Below are positions 41,714 through 49,774 of a DNA stretch of 64,000 bases, piece by piece. The first letter of the stretch is position 1. Each line of letters starts with the position of its first letter. A program made the position numbers and the translations under genes. The DNA is taken from NCBI RefSeq assembly GCF_024171955.1, contig NZ_JAMTCS010000009.1, positions 186,001-250,000 on the forward strand, written 5' to 3'. The stretch is from Promicromonospora thailandica. GTDB taxonomy: Bacteria > Actinomycetota > Actinomycetes > Actinomycetales > Cellulomonadaceae. Below the pieces are notes generated by a model. The model saw only the letters and a list, made by a program, of their open reading frames with translations, was not told the origin of the DNA and did not search any database.

Positions 41714-41757
41714 TGCAGAACAGCGACTTGCTTGGTGCAGAACGGCGACCTTCTGTC
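41714..41757 (+). repeat. 22-bp tandem repeat array 2 (two units)
   Basis: TGCAGAACAGCGACTTG at 41714 and a variant TGCAGAACGGCGACC at 41736 are again 22 bp apart and in the same orientation as array 1. No ATPase gene follows; truncated genes do. The two arrays bracket 3.2 kb containing the ATPase, the pdxS remnant and the Abi pseudogene. Confidence 0.85.
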
Positions 41758-41812
41758 CCAACCTCGACGGGCCGGTGCCAACTTCGGTCAGCGTGGCGGT
41801 CCTTGCGAACCG

Positions 41813-41965
41813 CTACCGCAGCTCGATCCGGCTCACGCGCAGAAGACCGAGAACGAACGGCACCACGACCCACAGTCCGGTCGAGGCAAGGAGCGGCCCC
41901 ACGGCCTCGGCGCTCATCTCGCCGTCGGCCAGCGGGACGGTCGTGCCGTTCAGGTCGAACCAGCT
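41813..41965 (-). pseudogene. C-terminal fragment of a membrane protein (ABC-2 permease-like)
   Basis: The leftward frame ends NGTTVPLADGEMSAEAV, then a membrane helix LLASTGLWVVVPFVLGLLRV and SRIELR before TAG at 41813. This is the kind of last helix and tail seen in ABC-2-type permeases. Everything upstream is missing: at about 41965 the coding signal switches to a rightward regulator fragment. The family call is tentative. Confidence 0.5.
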
Positions 41966-42152
41966 GGCGACGCCGCGGGAGCTCGACGTCGCCCTGGAGA
42001 TCTCCCGCGGCGCCAGCAACGCGGAGATCGCCGCGCGGCTGTTCATCAGCGTCGCCACCGTCAAGGCGACGGTGACCCGCCTCTTCCTCAAGCTCGAGAC
42101 CGACAACCGCGTGACCATCGCACTGCGGGTCCGCGACGCCGGGCTGCTCTGA
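41964..42152 (+). pseudogene. C-terminal fragment of a LuxR/NarL-family response regulator
   Basis: The last about 60 residues of a LuxR-type DNA-binding domain are present: TPRELDVALEISRGASNAEIAARLFISVATVKATVTRLFLKL, then NRVTIALRVRDAGLL and stop. The receiver domain and start are absent. With the oppositely oriented permease fragment, this looks like the two ends of divergent genes fused by one deletion. Such regulators normally sit beside ABC-2 exporters, which supports a common origin. Confidence 0.75.
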
Positions 42153-42162
42153 CGGCCCGGCC

Positions 42163-43662
42163 CTACCAGGGCGACGGCTCGTAGTCCTTGAGGAAGCAGC
42201 CGTACAGGTCGGTCCCGGCCTCGCCCCGCACGATCGGGTCGTAGACGCGCGCGGCGCCGTCGACCAGGTCGAGGGGCGCGTGCCAGCCCTCGGCGGCGAG
42301 CCGCAGCTTCTCCTCGTGCGGGCGCTCGTCCGTGATCCAGCCGGTGTCCACCGCGGTCATCAGCACCCGGTCCTTCTCGAACATCTCCCCGGCGGAGGTC
42401 CGGGTCAGCATGTTGAGGGCGGCCTTGGCCATGTTGGTGTGCGGGTGCCCGGCGCCCTTGTAGCGGCGGGAAAACTGGCCCTCCATCGCCGAGACGTTGA
42501 CGACGTAGCCGCGCCGCGCCTTCGACGTCGCGGCCCGCATCGCGGGCCGCAGCCGGGAGATGAGCAGGAACGGTGCGATCGCGTTGCAGAGCTGGACCTC
42601 CAGGAGCTCCAGCGGGTCCACCTCGTCCACGACCTGGGTCCACGAGTTGTTCGTCTGCACGTCGGGCAGCAGCCCGCCGGCGTCGACGGCCGTGCCCGCC
42701 AGGTGCGCGTCCAGGGAGGCCGAGCCCGCCCGGAGCGCCAGCGCGGTGAGGGACGCCGCGGTGTGGGTCGCCACGGCGTCGTCCTGCGACTCGCCCTCGT
42801 GGTGCGCCACCGACAGGGCGGCCAGCGCCCCCGCGATGGCGGCGGGGTGCGCCGCCGAGACGTGGTCGAACGTGACCATCTCCGGGGCCTGGAGCCCGTG
42901 GGGGAGCGGGGGCACCGGGACCGACTCGCCCGCGACGAGCTGCGAGTAGGCGCCCGGCGAGCGGCGGACCGTCTGGCAGGCGTTGTTGATCAGGATGTCG
43001 AGCGGGCCGGCGGCGGCGACGTCGTCGGCCAGTGCGATGACCTGGGTGGGGTCGCGCAGGTCGATGCCGACGATCTTGAGCCGGTGCAGCCAGTCGGCGG
43101 CGTCGGGCATCGCCGAGAAGCGGCGCACCGCGTCCTTCGGGAACCGGGTGGTGATGGTCAGGTGGGCGCCGTCGCGCAGCAGGCGCAGCGCGATGTACAT
43201 GCCGATCTTCGCCCGGCCGCCGGTGAGCAGCGCGCGCCGGCCGGTCAGGTCGGTGCGCTGCTCGCGCCGCACGTGGCTCGCCGCGGCGCAGTCCGGGCAC
43301 AGCCAGTGGTAGAACGAGTCGACCAGCGTGTAGTCCGTCTTGCAGATGTAGCAGCCGCGGGCGGTGCGCAGCTCCCCGGCGAACGCACCCGGCGCCGTCG
43401 AGACCAGCGGGATGCCGGCGGTCTCGTCGTCGATCCGCGCCGCCGAGCCGGTCGCGGTCCGCTCGATGACGCTCCGGTCGTGGGCCTGCCGCTCCTCGCG
43501 GATCGCCGCCTTGCGCGACTTCTTGAGCAGCTTCCACATGTAGCCGGTCGCCTGCTTGACCGTCTGGACGTCGGGATGGGTGGGTTCCAGCTCATGGAGC
43601 CGGCCCAGCACCCGGAGGGTGGTGGCGAGCTCGTCCGGGTCGATCCCCGCTGTCGTTGGCAC
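42163..43662 (-). CDS. Long SDR oxidoreductase with an N-terminal Cys4 motif
   Basis: 499 residues, about twice a normal SDR. The first about 100 residues are helical and basic. Then CYICKTDYTLVDSFYHWLCPDC (about 103-124) forms a CX2C-16-CX2C zinc-ribbon-like motif. The SDR domain follows: LLTGGRAKIGMY (about 144-155), NNACQ, and an active site with Tyr and Lys in RYKGAGHPHTNMAKAALNM. A segment of about 100 residues is inserted between the NNA motif and the catalytic part. NAD(P)-dependent redox activity is likely; substrate and role of the Cys4 motif are unknown. Confidence 0.82.
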   Translation of the reverse strand: MPTTAGIDPDELATTLRVLGRLHELEPTHPDVQTVKQATGYMWKLLKKSRKAAIREERQAHDRSVIERTATGSAARIDDETAGIPLVSTAPGAFAGELRTARGCYICKTDYTLVDSFYHWLCPDCAAASHVRREQRTDLTGRRALLTGGRAKIGMYIALRLLRDGAHLTITTRFPKDAVRRFSAMPDAADWLHRLKIVGIDLRDPTQVIALADDVAAAGPLDILINNACQTVRRSPGAYSQLVAGESVPVPPLPHGLQAPEMVTFDHVSAAHPAAIAGALAALSVAHHEGESQDDAVATHTAASLTALALRAGSASLDAHLAGTAVDAGGLLPDVQTNNSWTQVVDEVDPLELLEVQLCNAIAPFLLISRLRPAMRAATSKARRGYVVNVSAMEGQFSRRYKGAGHPHTNMAKAALNMLTRTSAGEMFEKDRVLMTAVDTGWITDERPHEEKLRLAAEGWHAPLDLVDGAARVYDPIVRGEAGTDLYGCFLKDYEPSPW

Positions 43663-43696
43663 GCCGTAGGGTAACCGGCGCCCAGGGCGGCGTGCT

Positions 43697-43723
43697 GGGA
43701 GCCCGTGTGCGGAGCGGGCTCCC
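43697..43723. promoter_or_regulatory. Inverted repeat between divergent oxidoreductase genes
   Basis: GGGAGCCCG (43697-43705) and CGGGCTCCC (43715-43723) form 9-bp arms with a 9-bp spacer. It lies between two divergent starts, so it is more likely an operator or leader hairpin than a terminator. Confidence 0.4.
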
Positions 43724-43832
43724 GTTGCTAGGGTGCACTGGACATCTGGGACAAATAGGCGTCCCGATGTGACGAAGACCTACGAGCCGACACCTGCCGT
43801 GATCCTGCGCTGCTCTTCGAGAGGAACTCCCC

Positions 43833-45233
43833 ATGAACCTGAGCCGCAAAGAGATGCTGAGACTGATCGGGGCGGGAGCCGGCGCCGTGGCGCTCGGGTC
43901 TGCCGCGAGCCCTGCCGCCGGGTCGGAAACGGGCGGCCGGGGCGACATCGTGCGCGACGTCGCGGTGATCGGTGGCGGCGCGGCCGGGACGTACGCGGCG
44001 ATCCGCCTCCGGGAGCTGGGGCAGAGCGTCGTCGTGGTCGAGCGCAACGGGCGGCTCGGCGGGCACACGCAGACGTACACCGACCCCGCCACGGGTGGCA
44101 CCGTCGACATCGGCGTCGTCGTCTGGCACGACCAGCCCCTGGTGCGGCAGTGGTTCGAGCGCTTCGACATCCCGCTGCGCAAGGCGTCGTTCGGTGGCGA
44201 GACCCTCTACGTCGACCACCGCACGGGCCGTGCGGTACCGGACTACACGCCGCCGAACCCCGCCGCGGCGCTGGCCCTGTACGGCGAGCACCTCGCCAGG
44301 TTCCCGTACCTGGAGTACGGCTTCGAGCTGCCCGACCCGGTGCCGACGGACCTGCTGCTGCCGTTCGGCGAGTTCGTGCGCAGGTACGACCTCGACGCGG
44401 TGGTGCCGACCGTCTTCCAGTTCGGCCAGGGCCTGGGCGACCTGCTGCGTCAGCCGACCCTGTACGTGATGAAGAACTTCGGGTCGGACATCCTGCGCAA
44501 CCTCCAGATCGGCTTCGTCAGCACCTCCCGCCGGGACAACAGCGAGCTGTACCGGAAGGCGCGCACCGAGCTGGGCGACGACGTGCTGCTGAACAGCCGG
44601 GTCGTGTCCACCGACCGGGACGGCGCGCGGCACGCCACCGTCCGCGTCGACACGCCCGCCGGCCGGCGCACGATCCGCGCGCGGAAGGTCCTGGTGACGA
44701 TCCCGCCCCTGCTCGGCAACCTCGACGGGTTCGACCTCGACGGCCTCGAACGCCACCTCTTCGGCCAGTTCCGCAACAGCGCCTACTACACCGGCGTGCT
44801 GCGCGACTCCGGCATCCCCGACAGCCTGCAGGTGCGGTACATCGGCCTGGACACCCCGCACCACCTGCCCGAGCTCCCGGGCGTCTACAACATCGCCCCG
44901 ACCGGCATCCCCGGCCTGCACAACGTCAAGTTCGGCAGCCCCGTCGCGCTGTCGGAGCGGGCGGTGCAGGCCGAGATCCGGGCGAGCGTGCGCCGCCTGG
45001 GCGAGGCCGGCACCCTGCCCGCCACACCCCCCGAGCTCGCCACCTTCGCCAGCCACACGCCGTTCGAGCTGACGGTGTCGGCCGAGGCCGTCCGTGCGGG
45101 CTTCTACCGCCGGCTGGGCTCGCTCCAGGGCCGCAACCGCACCTTCTACTCGGGGGCGGCGTTCCACACGCACGACTCGTCGTTGATCTGGCAGTTCACC
45201 GAGACGCTCCTGCCGCGCATCGCCACCGCCTGA
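43833..45233 (+). CDS. FAD-dependent amine oxidase/phytoene-desaturase-like oxidoreductase, probably exported
   Basis: 466 residues. The N-terminus has SRKEMLRLIGAGAGAVALGSAASPAAG, a signal-peptide-like stretch resembling a degenerate Tat signal (SRK in place of SRR). The FAD-binding Rossmann motif AVIGGGAAGTYAAIRL (about 44-59), ERNGRLGGHTQTY and a C-terminal YSGAAFHTHDSS site belong to the NAD(P)-binding_8/amino-oxidase family. GAGAGGAACT precedes the ATG. It is divergent from the Cys4-SDR and is followed by a convergent CrtA-like monooxygenase gene. The substrate is unknown. Confidence 0.82.
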   Translation: MNLSRKEMLRLIGAGAGAVALGSAASPAAGSETGGRGDIVRDVAVIGGGAAGTYAAIRLRELGQSVVVVERNGRLGGHTQTYTDPATGGTVDIGVVVWHDQPLVRQWFERFDIPLRKASFGGETLYVDHRTGRAVPDYTPPNPAAALALYGEHLARFPYLEYGFELPDPVPTDLLLPFGEFVRRYDLDAVVPTVFQFGQGLGDLLRQPTLYVMKNFGSDILRNLQIGFVSTSRRDNSELYRKARTELGDDVLLNSRVVSTDRDGARHATVRVDTPAGRRTIRARKVLVTIPPLLGNLDGFDLDGLERHLFGQFRNSAYYTGVLRDSGIPDSLQVRYIGLDTPHHLPELPGVYNIAPTGIPGLHNVKFGSPVALSERAVQAEIRASVRRLGEAGTLPATPPELATFASHTPFELTVSAEAVRAGFYRRLGSLQGRNRTFYSGAAFHTHDSSLIWQFTETLLPRIATA

Positions 45234-45246
45234 CCGGACGCCGGGA

Positions 45247-45951
45247 TCAGCCCACCGGGACGATCCCGGCGCGTCCTTCCCAGGCCCCGTGCTCGGCCAG
45301 CGGCCGGAACCGGAACGTCGCGAACTCGTGGTGGAAGTCGCGGCGCCTGCGTTCGGCCATGGCGTCGGCGTGCCGCCGGTCCGGGGACACCGGACCGGCG
45401 GCACGACCGTGCACCACGGACTCCATCTCGCGCACCGTGCGCCACACGGAGAACGTCGCGATCGTGTGCGGCGGCCGGAAGGCGGCCAGGGCGAGCGTGG
45501 TTCCGGGGTGGTCGCGCACCTGGCGCTCGACCGGCTTGCCCCACCGCAGGAACCGGGGCACCTCGGGCAGCCGCATCCGCGCGACGGTCACCGCGACCAC
45601 CGGTTCGTCCTGGTCCCAGGAGCCGGTCCGGGCCGGCAGCCCGGGCAGGGCCGCCAGCCTCGACCAGCGGCGCAGGTACTCCAGCCGCACGTGCCAGCCC
45701 GTCGCCAGGTGGCGCCCGAGCGTGTCGTCGGACAGGAAGCGGTCCACGGCGTCCTCATGGTGCCACTGGGCGAACACGGCGATCCGGCGCAGCTGCAGCC
45801 GGTCCAGGGAGACGGTGGGCGCGCCCAGGCGCATGAGAGCCAGACACTCCGCATGGTCCAGCCCGGGCACGGTGGTGGCGGACGGCGGCCGCACCAGCGC
45901 GCGGGCCGTCACACCGGCGGGCAGCTCGGCCAGGTGGAAGGTGTGGATCAT
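45247..45951 (-). CDS. Spheroidene-monooxygenase (CrtA)-like protein
   Basis: 234 residues from the ATG at 45951. It shows WHHEDAVDRFLSDDTLGRHLATGWHVRLEYLRRW, a repeated dimeric alpha-beta pattern with FSVWRTVREMESVVHG, and the C-terminal FATFRFRPLAEHGAWEGR typical of CrtA-like monooxygenases. Known members oxygenate carotenoids, but most actinobacterial homologues are uncharacterised and heme binding is suggested for the family. No carotenoid genes lie nearby except possibly the convergent FAD oxidoreductase, which ends 13 bp away. Confidence 0.7.
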   Translation of the reverse strand: MIHTFHLAELPAGVTARALVRPPSATTVPGLDHAECLALMRLGAPTVSLDRLQLRRIAVFAQWHHEDAVDRFLSDDTLGRHLATGWHVRLEYLRRWSRLAALPGLPARTGSWDQDEPVVAVTVARMRLPEVPRFLRWGKPVERQVRDHPGTTLALAAFRPPHTIATFSVWRTVREMESVVHGRAAGPVSPDRRHADAMAERRRRDFHHEFATFRFRPLAEHGAWEGRAGIVPVG

Positions 45952-46170
45952 CGGGCGCGCTCCATCCCGTGGTACGGGTCCGGCAGATGGTTCACGAGGA
46001 CGGATTCTCGCAGGCTGTCCACGAATGACGTTGACGCGGCGCGGCCGGTCCCCTTGACTTCCGCATGCTGAGACTCCCCGCATGCTGAGCCCCGCGGAGC
46101 AGGCGCTCGAGGTCGCTCACACGCTCTGAGGCCGCGGCGGGCGCACCCTGCGGTCGGTTACGGTCGGGGC
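45952..46170 (+). other. Intergenic region before hrpB
   Basis: No gene is evident apart from a possible 15-codon frame at 46082-46129 (MLSPAEQALEVAHTL) without a ribosome-binding site. CGCATGCTGAG occurs twice (about 46063 and 46080). A -10-like TACGGT at 46159-46164 lies 6 nt before the GTG of hrpB, suggesting leaderless transcription. Confidence 0.45.
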
Positions 46171-48687
46171 GTGCTGCTTCCTGACGTGTCGGTGCCCGGG
46201 GCCGACCTGCCCGTCCGGGAGGTCCTGCCCGCCACCGTCGACGCGGTGCGGTCGCACGGCACCGCCGTGCTCGTCGCACCGCCCGGCTCCGGCAAGACCT
46301 CGCTGCTGCCGCTCGCCCTGGCCGACGCGCTCGGCGGCACGGTCGTCGTCGCCGAACCGCGCCGCGTGGCGACCCGCGCGGCCGCCGCCCGCCTCGCCAC
46401 CCTGATCGGTGAACCGCTCGGGCAGCGCGTCGGCCACGCCATGCGCGGCGAGCGCAGCGGCGGCACGGACCTCCGTGTCGAGGTGGTCACCACCGGCCTG
46501 CTCGTGCGGCGCCTGCAGCAGGACCCGGAGCTGCCGGGCGTCTCCGCGATCGTCATCGACGAGTGCCACGAACGGCACCTCGACGCGGACCTGCTGCTCG
46601 CCCTCTGCGTCGACGTGCGGACCAACCTCCGCGACGACCTGGCGCTCGTCGCGACCTCGGCCACCGCGGACACGGCGCGCCTGGGGAGCGCCCTCGGCTC
46701 CGCCGCACCCGCACCCGTGATCACCGCGTCGGCCGTGCGGTACGACGTGGCCGTCGAGTGGGCACCGCCGCCGGTCGCGACACCCCTGCTGCCCGGCGGG
46801 CGGGTCGACCCACGGCTGCTCGACCACGTCGCCGCCGTCGTGCGGCGGGCGCTCGCGGAGAACGAGGGCGACGTCCTCGTGTTCGTGCCGGGAGAGGCCG
46901 AGATCGACGGTGTGACCCGGCGGTTGGCCGGCGAGAACGTGCTGCCGCTGTTCGGCCGCCAGTCCCGGGCCGAGCAGGACCGTGCGCTGACGCCGTCCGG
47001 CACGCGCCGGACCGTGGTCACGACGTCGGTCGCGGAGAGCTCGCTGACCGTGCCGGGCGTGCGCGTGGTGGTGGACTCGGGGCTGGCCCGCGAGCCGCGC
47101 ACCGACCAGTCCCGTGGCCTCGGTGCGCTGGTCACCCGGCGGGTGTCGCGGTCGTCGGCCGACCAGCGGGCGGGCCGCGCCGGACGCGAGGCTCCCGGCC
47201 GGGTCTACCGGTGCTGGTCCGCGACCGACCATGCCCGTCTCGACGACCACGCGGCGCCCGAGATCGCGACCGCCGACCTGGCGTCCTTCGCCCTCGACCT
47301 CGCGGCGTGGGGCGCGCCCGGCGGGGCGGGTCTGGCCCTGCTCGACGCGCCGCCGGAGGCGGCGATGACGGCGGCCACCGAGCTGCTGCGCCGGATCGAG
47401 GCCGTGGACGAGGACGGCCGGATCACGCGGCGCGGCCGGCGGATCGCGGCGGTAGGCGCGCACCCGCGCCTCGCACGAGCGCTGCTCGACGGCGCACCGC
47501 TGGTCGGCGCCGACCGGGCCCGCGAGGTCGTGGCGCTGCTGTCCGACGACGCGGGCCGCGGCTCGGGCGACGACCTCCCGGCCCGGTGGCGGGCCCTGCG
47601 CCGGGGCGAGGACCGCGGGGCCACCGCCCGCTGGCGCGAGGAGGTCAAGCGCCTCGGCCGCGGCGCGCCCGCCGGACGCGAGGCGCCGGGGGAGCCCGCA
47701 CGGCGCGTGCCGGACGACCTCGCGGCGGGGATCGTGGTGGGCCTGGCGTACCCGGACCGGATCGCCAGGGTCCGGTCGACCGGTTCGGCCACCTATCAGA
47801 TGTCCGGGGGTACCGGCGCCGCGCTGGACCCGCGGTCGCCGCTGCGGGGTACCGACTGGCTGGCCGTCGCGGTCGCGGACCGGGCGCCCGGCCGCGCCGA
47901 CGCCCGGATCCGCTCGGCGGCGCCGATCGACGAGGCCACGGCGCGCGACGTCGCGGGCGACCTCGTCGCGACCACCGACCAGATCCGCTGGGACGACGAC
48001 CGGGTGGTGACCCGTCGGGTCGAGACGCTCGGCGCGATCGTGCTGAACGACGCCCCGCTGACCCGGCCCGACCCGCTGCTCGTGCAGGCGGCGGTCCGCG
48101 ACGGTCTGCGCCGCAGCGGGCTGTCCGTGCTGCACTGGTCGGAGGCGGCGCTCGCCCTGCGGGAGCGGCTCGCGTTCTGTCAAGCGCACCTCGGGGTGCC
48201 GTGGCCCGCTGTCGACGACGAGGCGCTGCTGGCCGGGCTGGACGACTGGCTCGGCACCGAGCTGGCCGCGGTCCGCGGCGCGCGTGACCTCGCCCGCATC
48301 GACGTGGCGGCCGGTCTTCGGCGGCTCCTGCCCTGGCCCGACGCGGCCCGGTTCGACGAGCTCGCGCCGGAGCGGATCATGGTGCCGTCGGGCTCCGCGG
48401 TGCGCCTCGCCTACGACGGCGCCGCGCCGCCGGTCCTCGCGGTGAAGCTGCAGGAGGTGTTCGGCTGGACCGCCACCCCGACCGTCGCGGACGGCCGCGT
48501 GCCGGTCGTGCTGCACCTGCTGTCTCCCGCCCGGCGCCCGGCCGCGATCACGAGCGACCTGGCGTCGTTCTGGCAGCAGGGCTACCCGCAGGTCCGGGCC
48601 GACCTGCGGGCGCGCTACCCCCGCCACCCGTGGCCGGAGGACCCGCTGTCAGCCGTGGCGACGGGGCGCGCGAAGCCCCGGCGGTGA
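46171..48687 (+). CDS. hrpB: ATP-dependent RNA helicase HrpB
   Basis: 838 residues, the full family length. Walker A APPGSGKTS (about 33-41), the DEAH-type box DECHER (about 130), motif III SATAD, motif V TSVAESSLTVPGVRVVVDSG and motif VI QRAGRAGR are in order. They are followed by HA2 and HrpB-specific C-terminal domains. It is a DExH helicase of bacterial RNA metabolism and is non-essential where tested. It starts with GTG about 6 nt after a -10-like box. It is monocistronic and ends 4 bp before palindrome copy D. Confidence 0.94.
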   Translation: MLLPDVSVPGADLPVREVLPATVDAVRSHGTAVLVAPPGSGKTSLLPLALADALGGTVVVAEPRRVATRAAAARLATLIGEPLGQRVGHAMRGERSGGTDLRVEVVTTGLLVRRLQQDPELPGVSAIVIDECHERHLDADLLLALCVDVRTNLRDDLALVATSATADTARLGSALGSAAPAPVITASAVRYDVAVEWAPPPVATPLLPGGRVDPRLLDHVAAVVRRALAENEGDVLVFVPGEAEIDGVTRRLAGENVLPLFGRQSRAEQDRALTPSGTRRTVVTTSVAESSLTVPGVRVVVDSGLAREPRTDQSRGLGALVTRRVSRSSADQRAGRAGREAPGRVYRCWSATDHARLDDHAAPEIATADLASFALDLAAWGAPGGAGLALLDAPPEAAMTAATELLRRIEAVDEDGRITRRGRRIAAVGAHPRLARALLDGAPLVGADRAREVVALLSDDAGRGSGDDLPARWRALRRGEDRGATARWREEVKRLGRGAPAGREAPGEPARRVPDDLAAGIVVGLAYPDRIARVRSTGSATYQMSGGTGAALDPRSPLRGTDWLAVAVADRAPGRADARIRSAAPIDEATARDVAGDLVATTDQIRWDDDRVVTRRVETLGAIVLNDAPLTRPDPLLVQAAVRDGLRRSGLSVLHWSEAALALRERLAFCQAHLGVPWPAVDDEALLAGLDDWLGTELAAVRGARDLARIDVAAGLRRLLPWPDAARFDELAPERIMVPSGSAVRLAYDGAAPPVLAVKLQEVFGWTATPTVADGRVPVVLHLLSPARRPAAITSDLASFWQQGYPQVRADLRARYPRHPWPEDPLSAVATGRAKPRR

Positions 48688-48691
48688 GCGT

Positions 48692-48759
48692 CGAGGTCGG
48701 TCGCTTGTCACGAGATCGGTCCCTCGAAGGACCGATCTCGAGGCAACCGACCGACCTCG
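48692..48759. repeat. Dispersed palindromic element, copy D
   Basis: 68 bp with 31-nt arms (three mismatches) around CTCGAA, centred on TCGA at 48724-48727. The outer arms CGAGGTCGGTCG/CGACCGACCTCG match copy B and the core matches copies B and C. It lies between the convergent hrpB and quinone-oxidoreductase genes, in position to terminate both. Confidence 0.88.
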
Positions 48760-48772
48760 CCGCGCTCGGTGG

Positions 48773-49699
48773 TCACCCCTCCTGGGGTGTGACCCTGATG
48801 ATCGTCTTGCCCGCGACGCGGCCGGTCGGGTTGAAGGCCTCGACCGCCTCGGTGAGCGGGTGCACGGCCGCGACGCGGGTCCGCAGCCGCCCCTCCCGCA
48901 CGCGACGGGCCAGCTCGGTCAGCTGGGGGCGGCTCACCTCGACCACGAAGAACACCGCGCGTCCGCGCTCCGGCTGCCGCGCCGGCGGCTCGGCGACCGT
49001 GACGAAGGTGCCGCCCGGCCGGACCAGGTCGATCGAGCGGTCGCCGATCTCCCCGCCGATGACGTCGAGCACCAGGTCCACCGGCCCCACGGCACCGAGC
49101 TCGTCGGCGCCGAGGTCGACGAACTCGTGCGCGCCGAGGTCGAGCGCGGCGGCGCGGTCCGCGGTCCGGCCGGTACCGACGACGTGCGCCCCCGCCTCCC
49201 GGGCGAGCTGCGTCACGACGGAGCCGACGCCGCCCGCGGCGCCGTGCACCAGGACGCTCTGGCCGGCCTCGAGCCGCCCGTGCTCGAACAGGCCCTGCCA
49301 CGCGGTCAGGCCCGAGATGGGCAGGCTCGCGGCCGTGACGACGTCGATGTCGGCCGGCAGCGGCGCGAGGTTGCGGGCCTCGACCGCCACGTACTCGGCG
49401 AGGGTGCCGTCTCGGGTCCAGTCCGCGAGCCCGAACACCCGCTGCCCGACGCCGAGCCCCGTCGTGCCGTACCCCAGCTCGGTGACGACACCGGCGAGCT
49501 CGTGCCCGGGAATGCTCGGCGTGCGGTCGCGGCCTGCCCGGTCCGTCCAGGTGGCGGGCCAGGTCAGCTCGCCGGGCGTGAAGCCGGAGGCGTGCACGCG
49601 CACGACGACGTCGTTCTCCGCCGGGGTCGGTTCCGGGCGGTCGGTCAGCCGCATGCCCGCGGTCCCGGCGTCGGGGTCGGTGACGGTGATGGCCTTCAT
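48773..49699 (-). CDS. Zinc-type/quinone oxidoreductase (MDR superfamily)
   Basis: 308 residues. GroES-like N-terminal domain with GHELAGVV and VFGLAD, then the NADPH-binding motif VHGAAGGVGSVVTQLA (about 148-163). It lacks the catalytic-zinc cysteines, so it belongs to the zinc-free quinone-oxidoreductase/enoyl-reductase-like branch of MDR proteins, active on quinones or alkenals. AGGAGGACC precedes the ATG. A SigJ-like gene lies upstream on the same strand, 75 bp away; the two may share regulation, but that is not shown. Confidence 0.86.
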   Translation of the reverse strand: MKAITVTDPDAGTAGMRLTDRPEPTPAENDVVVRVHASGFTPGELTWPATWTDRAGRDRTPSIPGHELAGVVTELGYGTTGLGVGQRVFGLADWTRDGTLAEYVAVEARNLAPLPADIDVVTAASLPISGLTAWQGLFEHGRLEAGQSVLVHGAAGGVGSVVTQLAREAGAHVVGTGRTADRAAALDLGAHEFVDLGADELGAVGPVDLVLDVIGGEIGDRSIDLVRPGGTFVTVAEPPARQPERGRAVFFVVEVSRPQLTELARRVREGRLRTRVAAVHPLTEAVEAFNPTGRVAGKTIIRVTPQEG

Positions 49700-49774
49700 C
49701 GGGGTCCTCCTGGTGCTGTGGTCTCGCCGCGCGTACGAGCTGTCACCACATGGACGAGGCAGGGGAGCCCGCTG

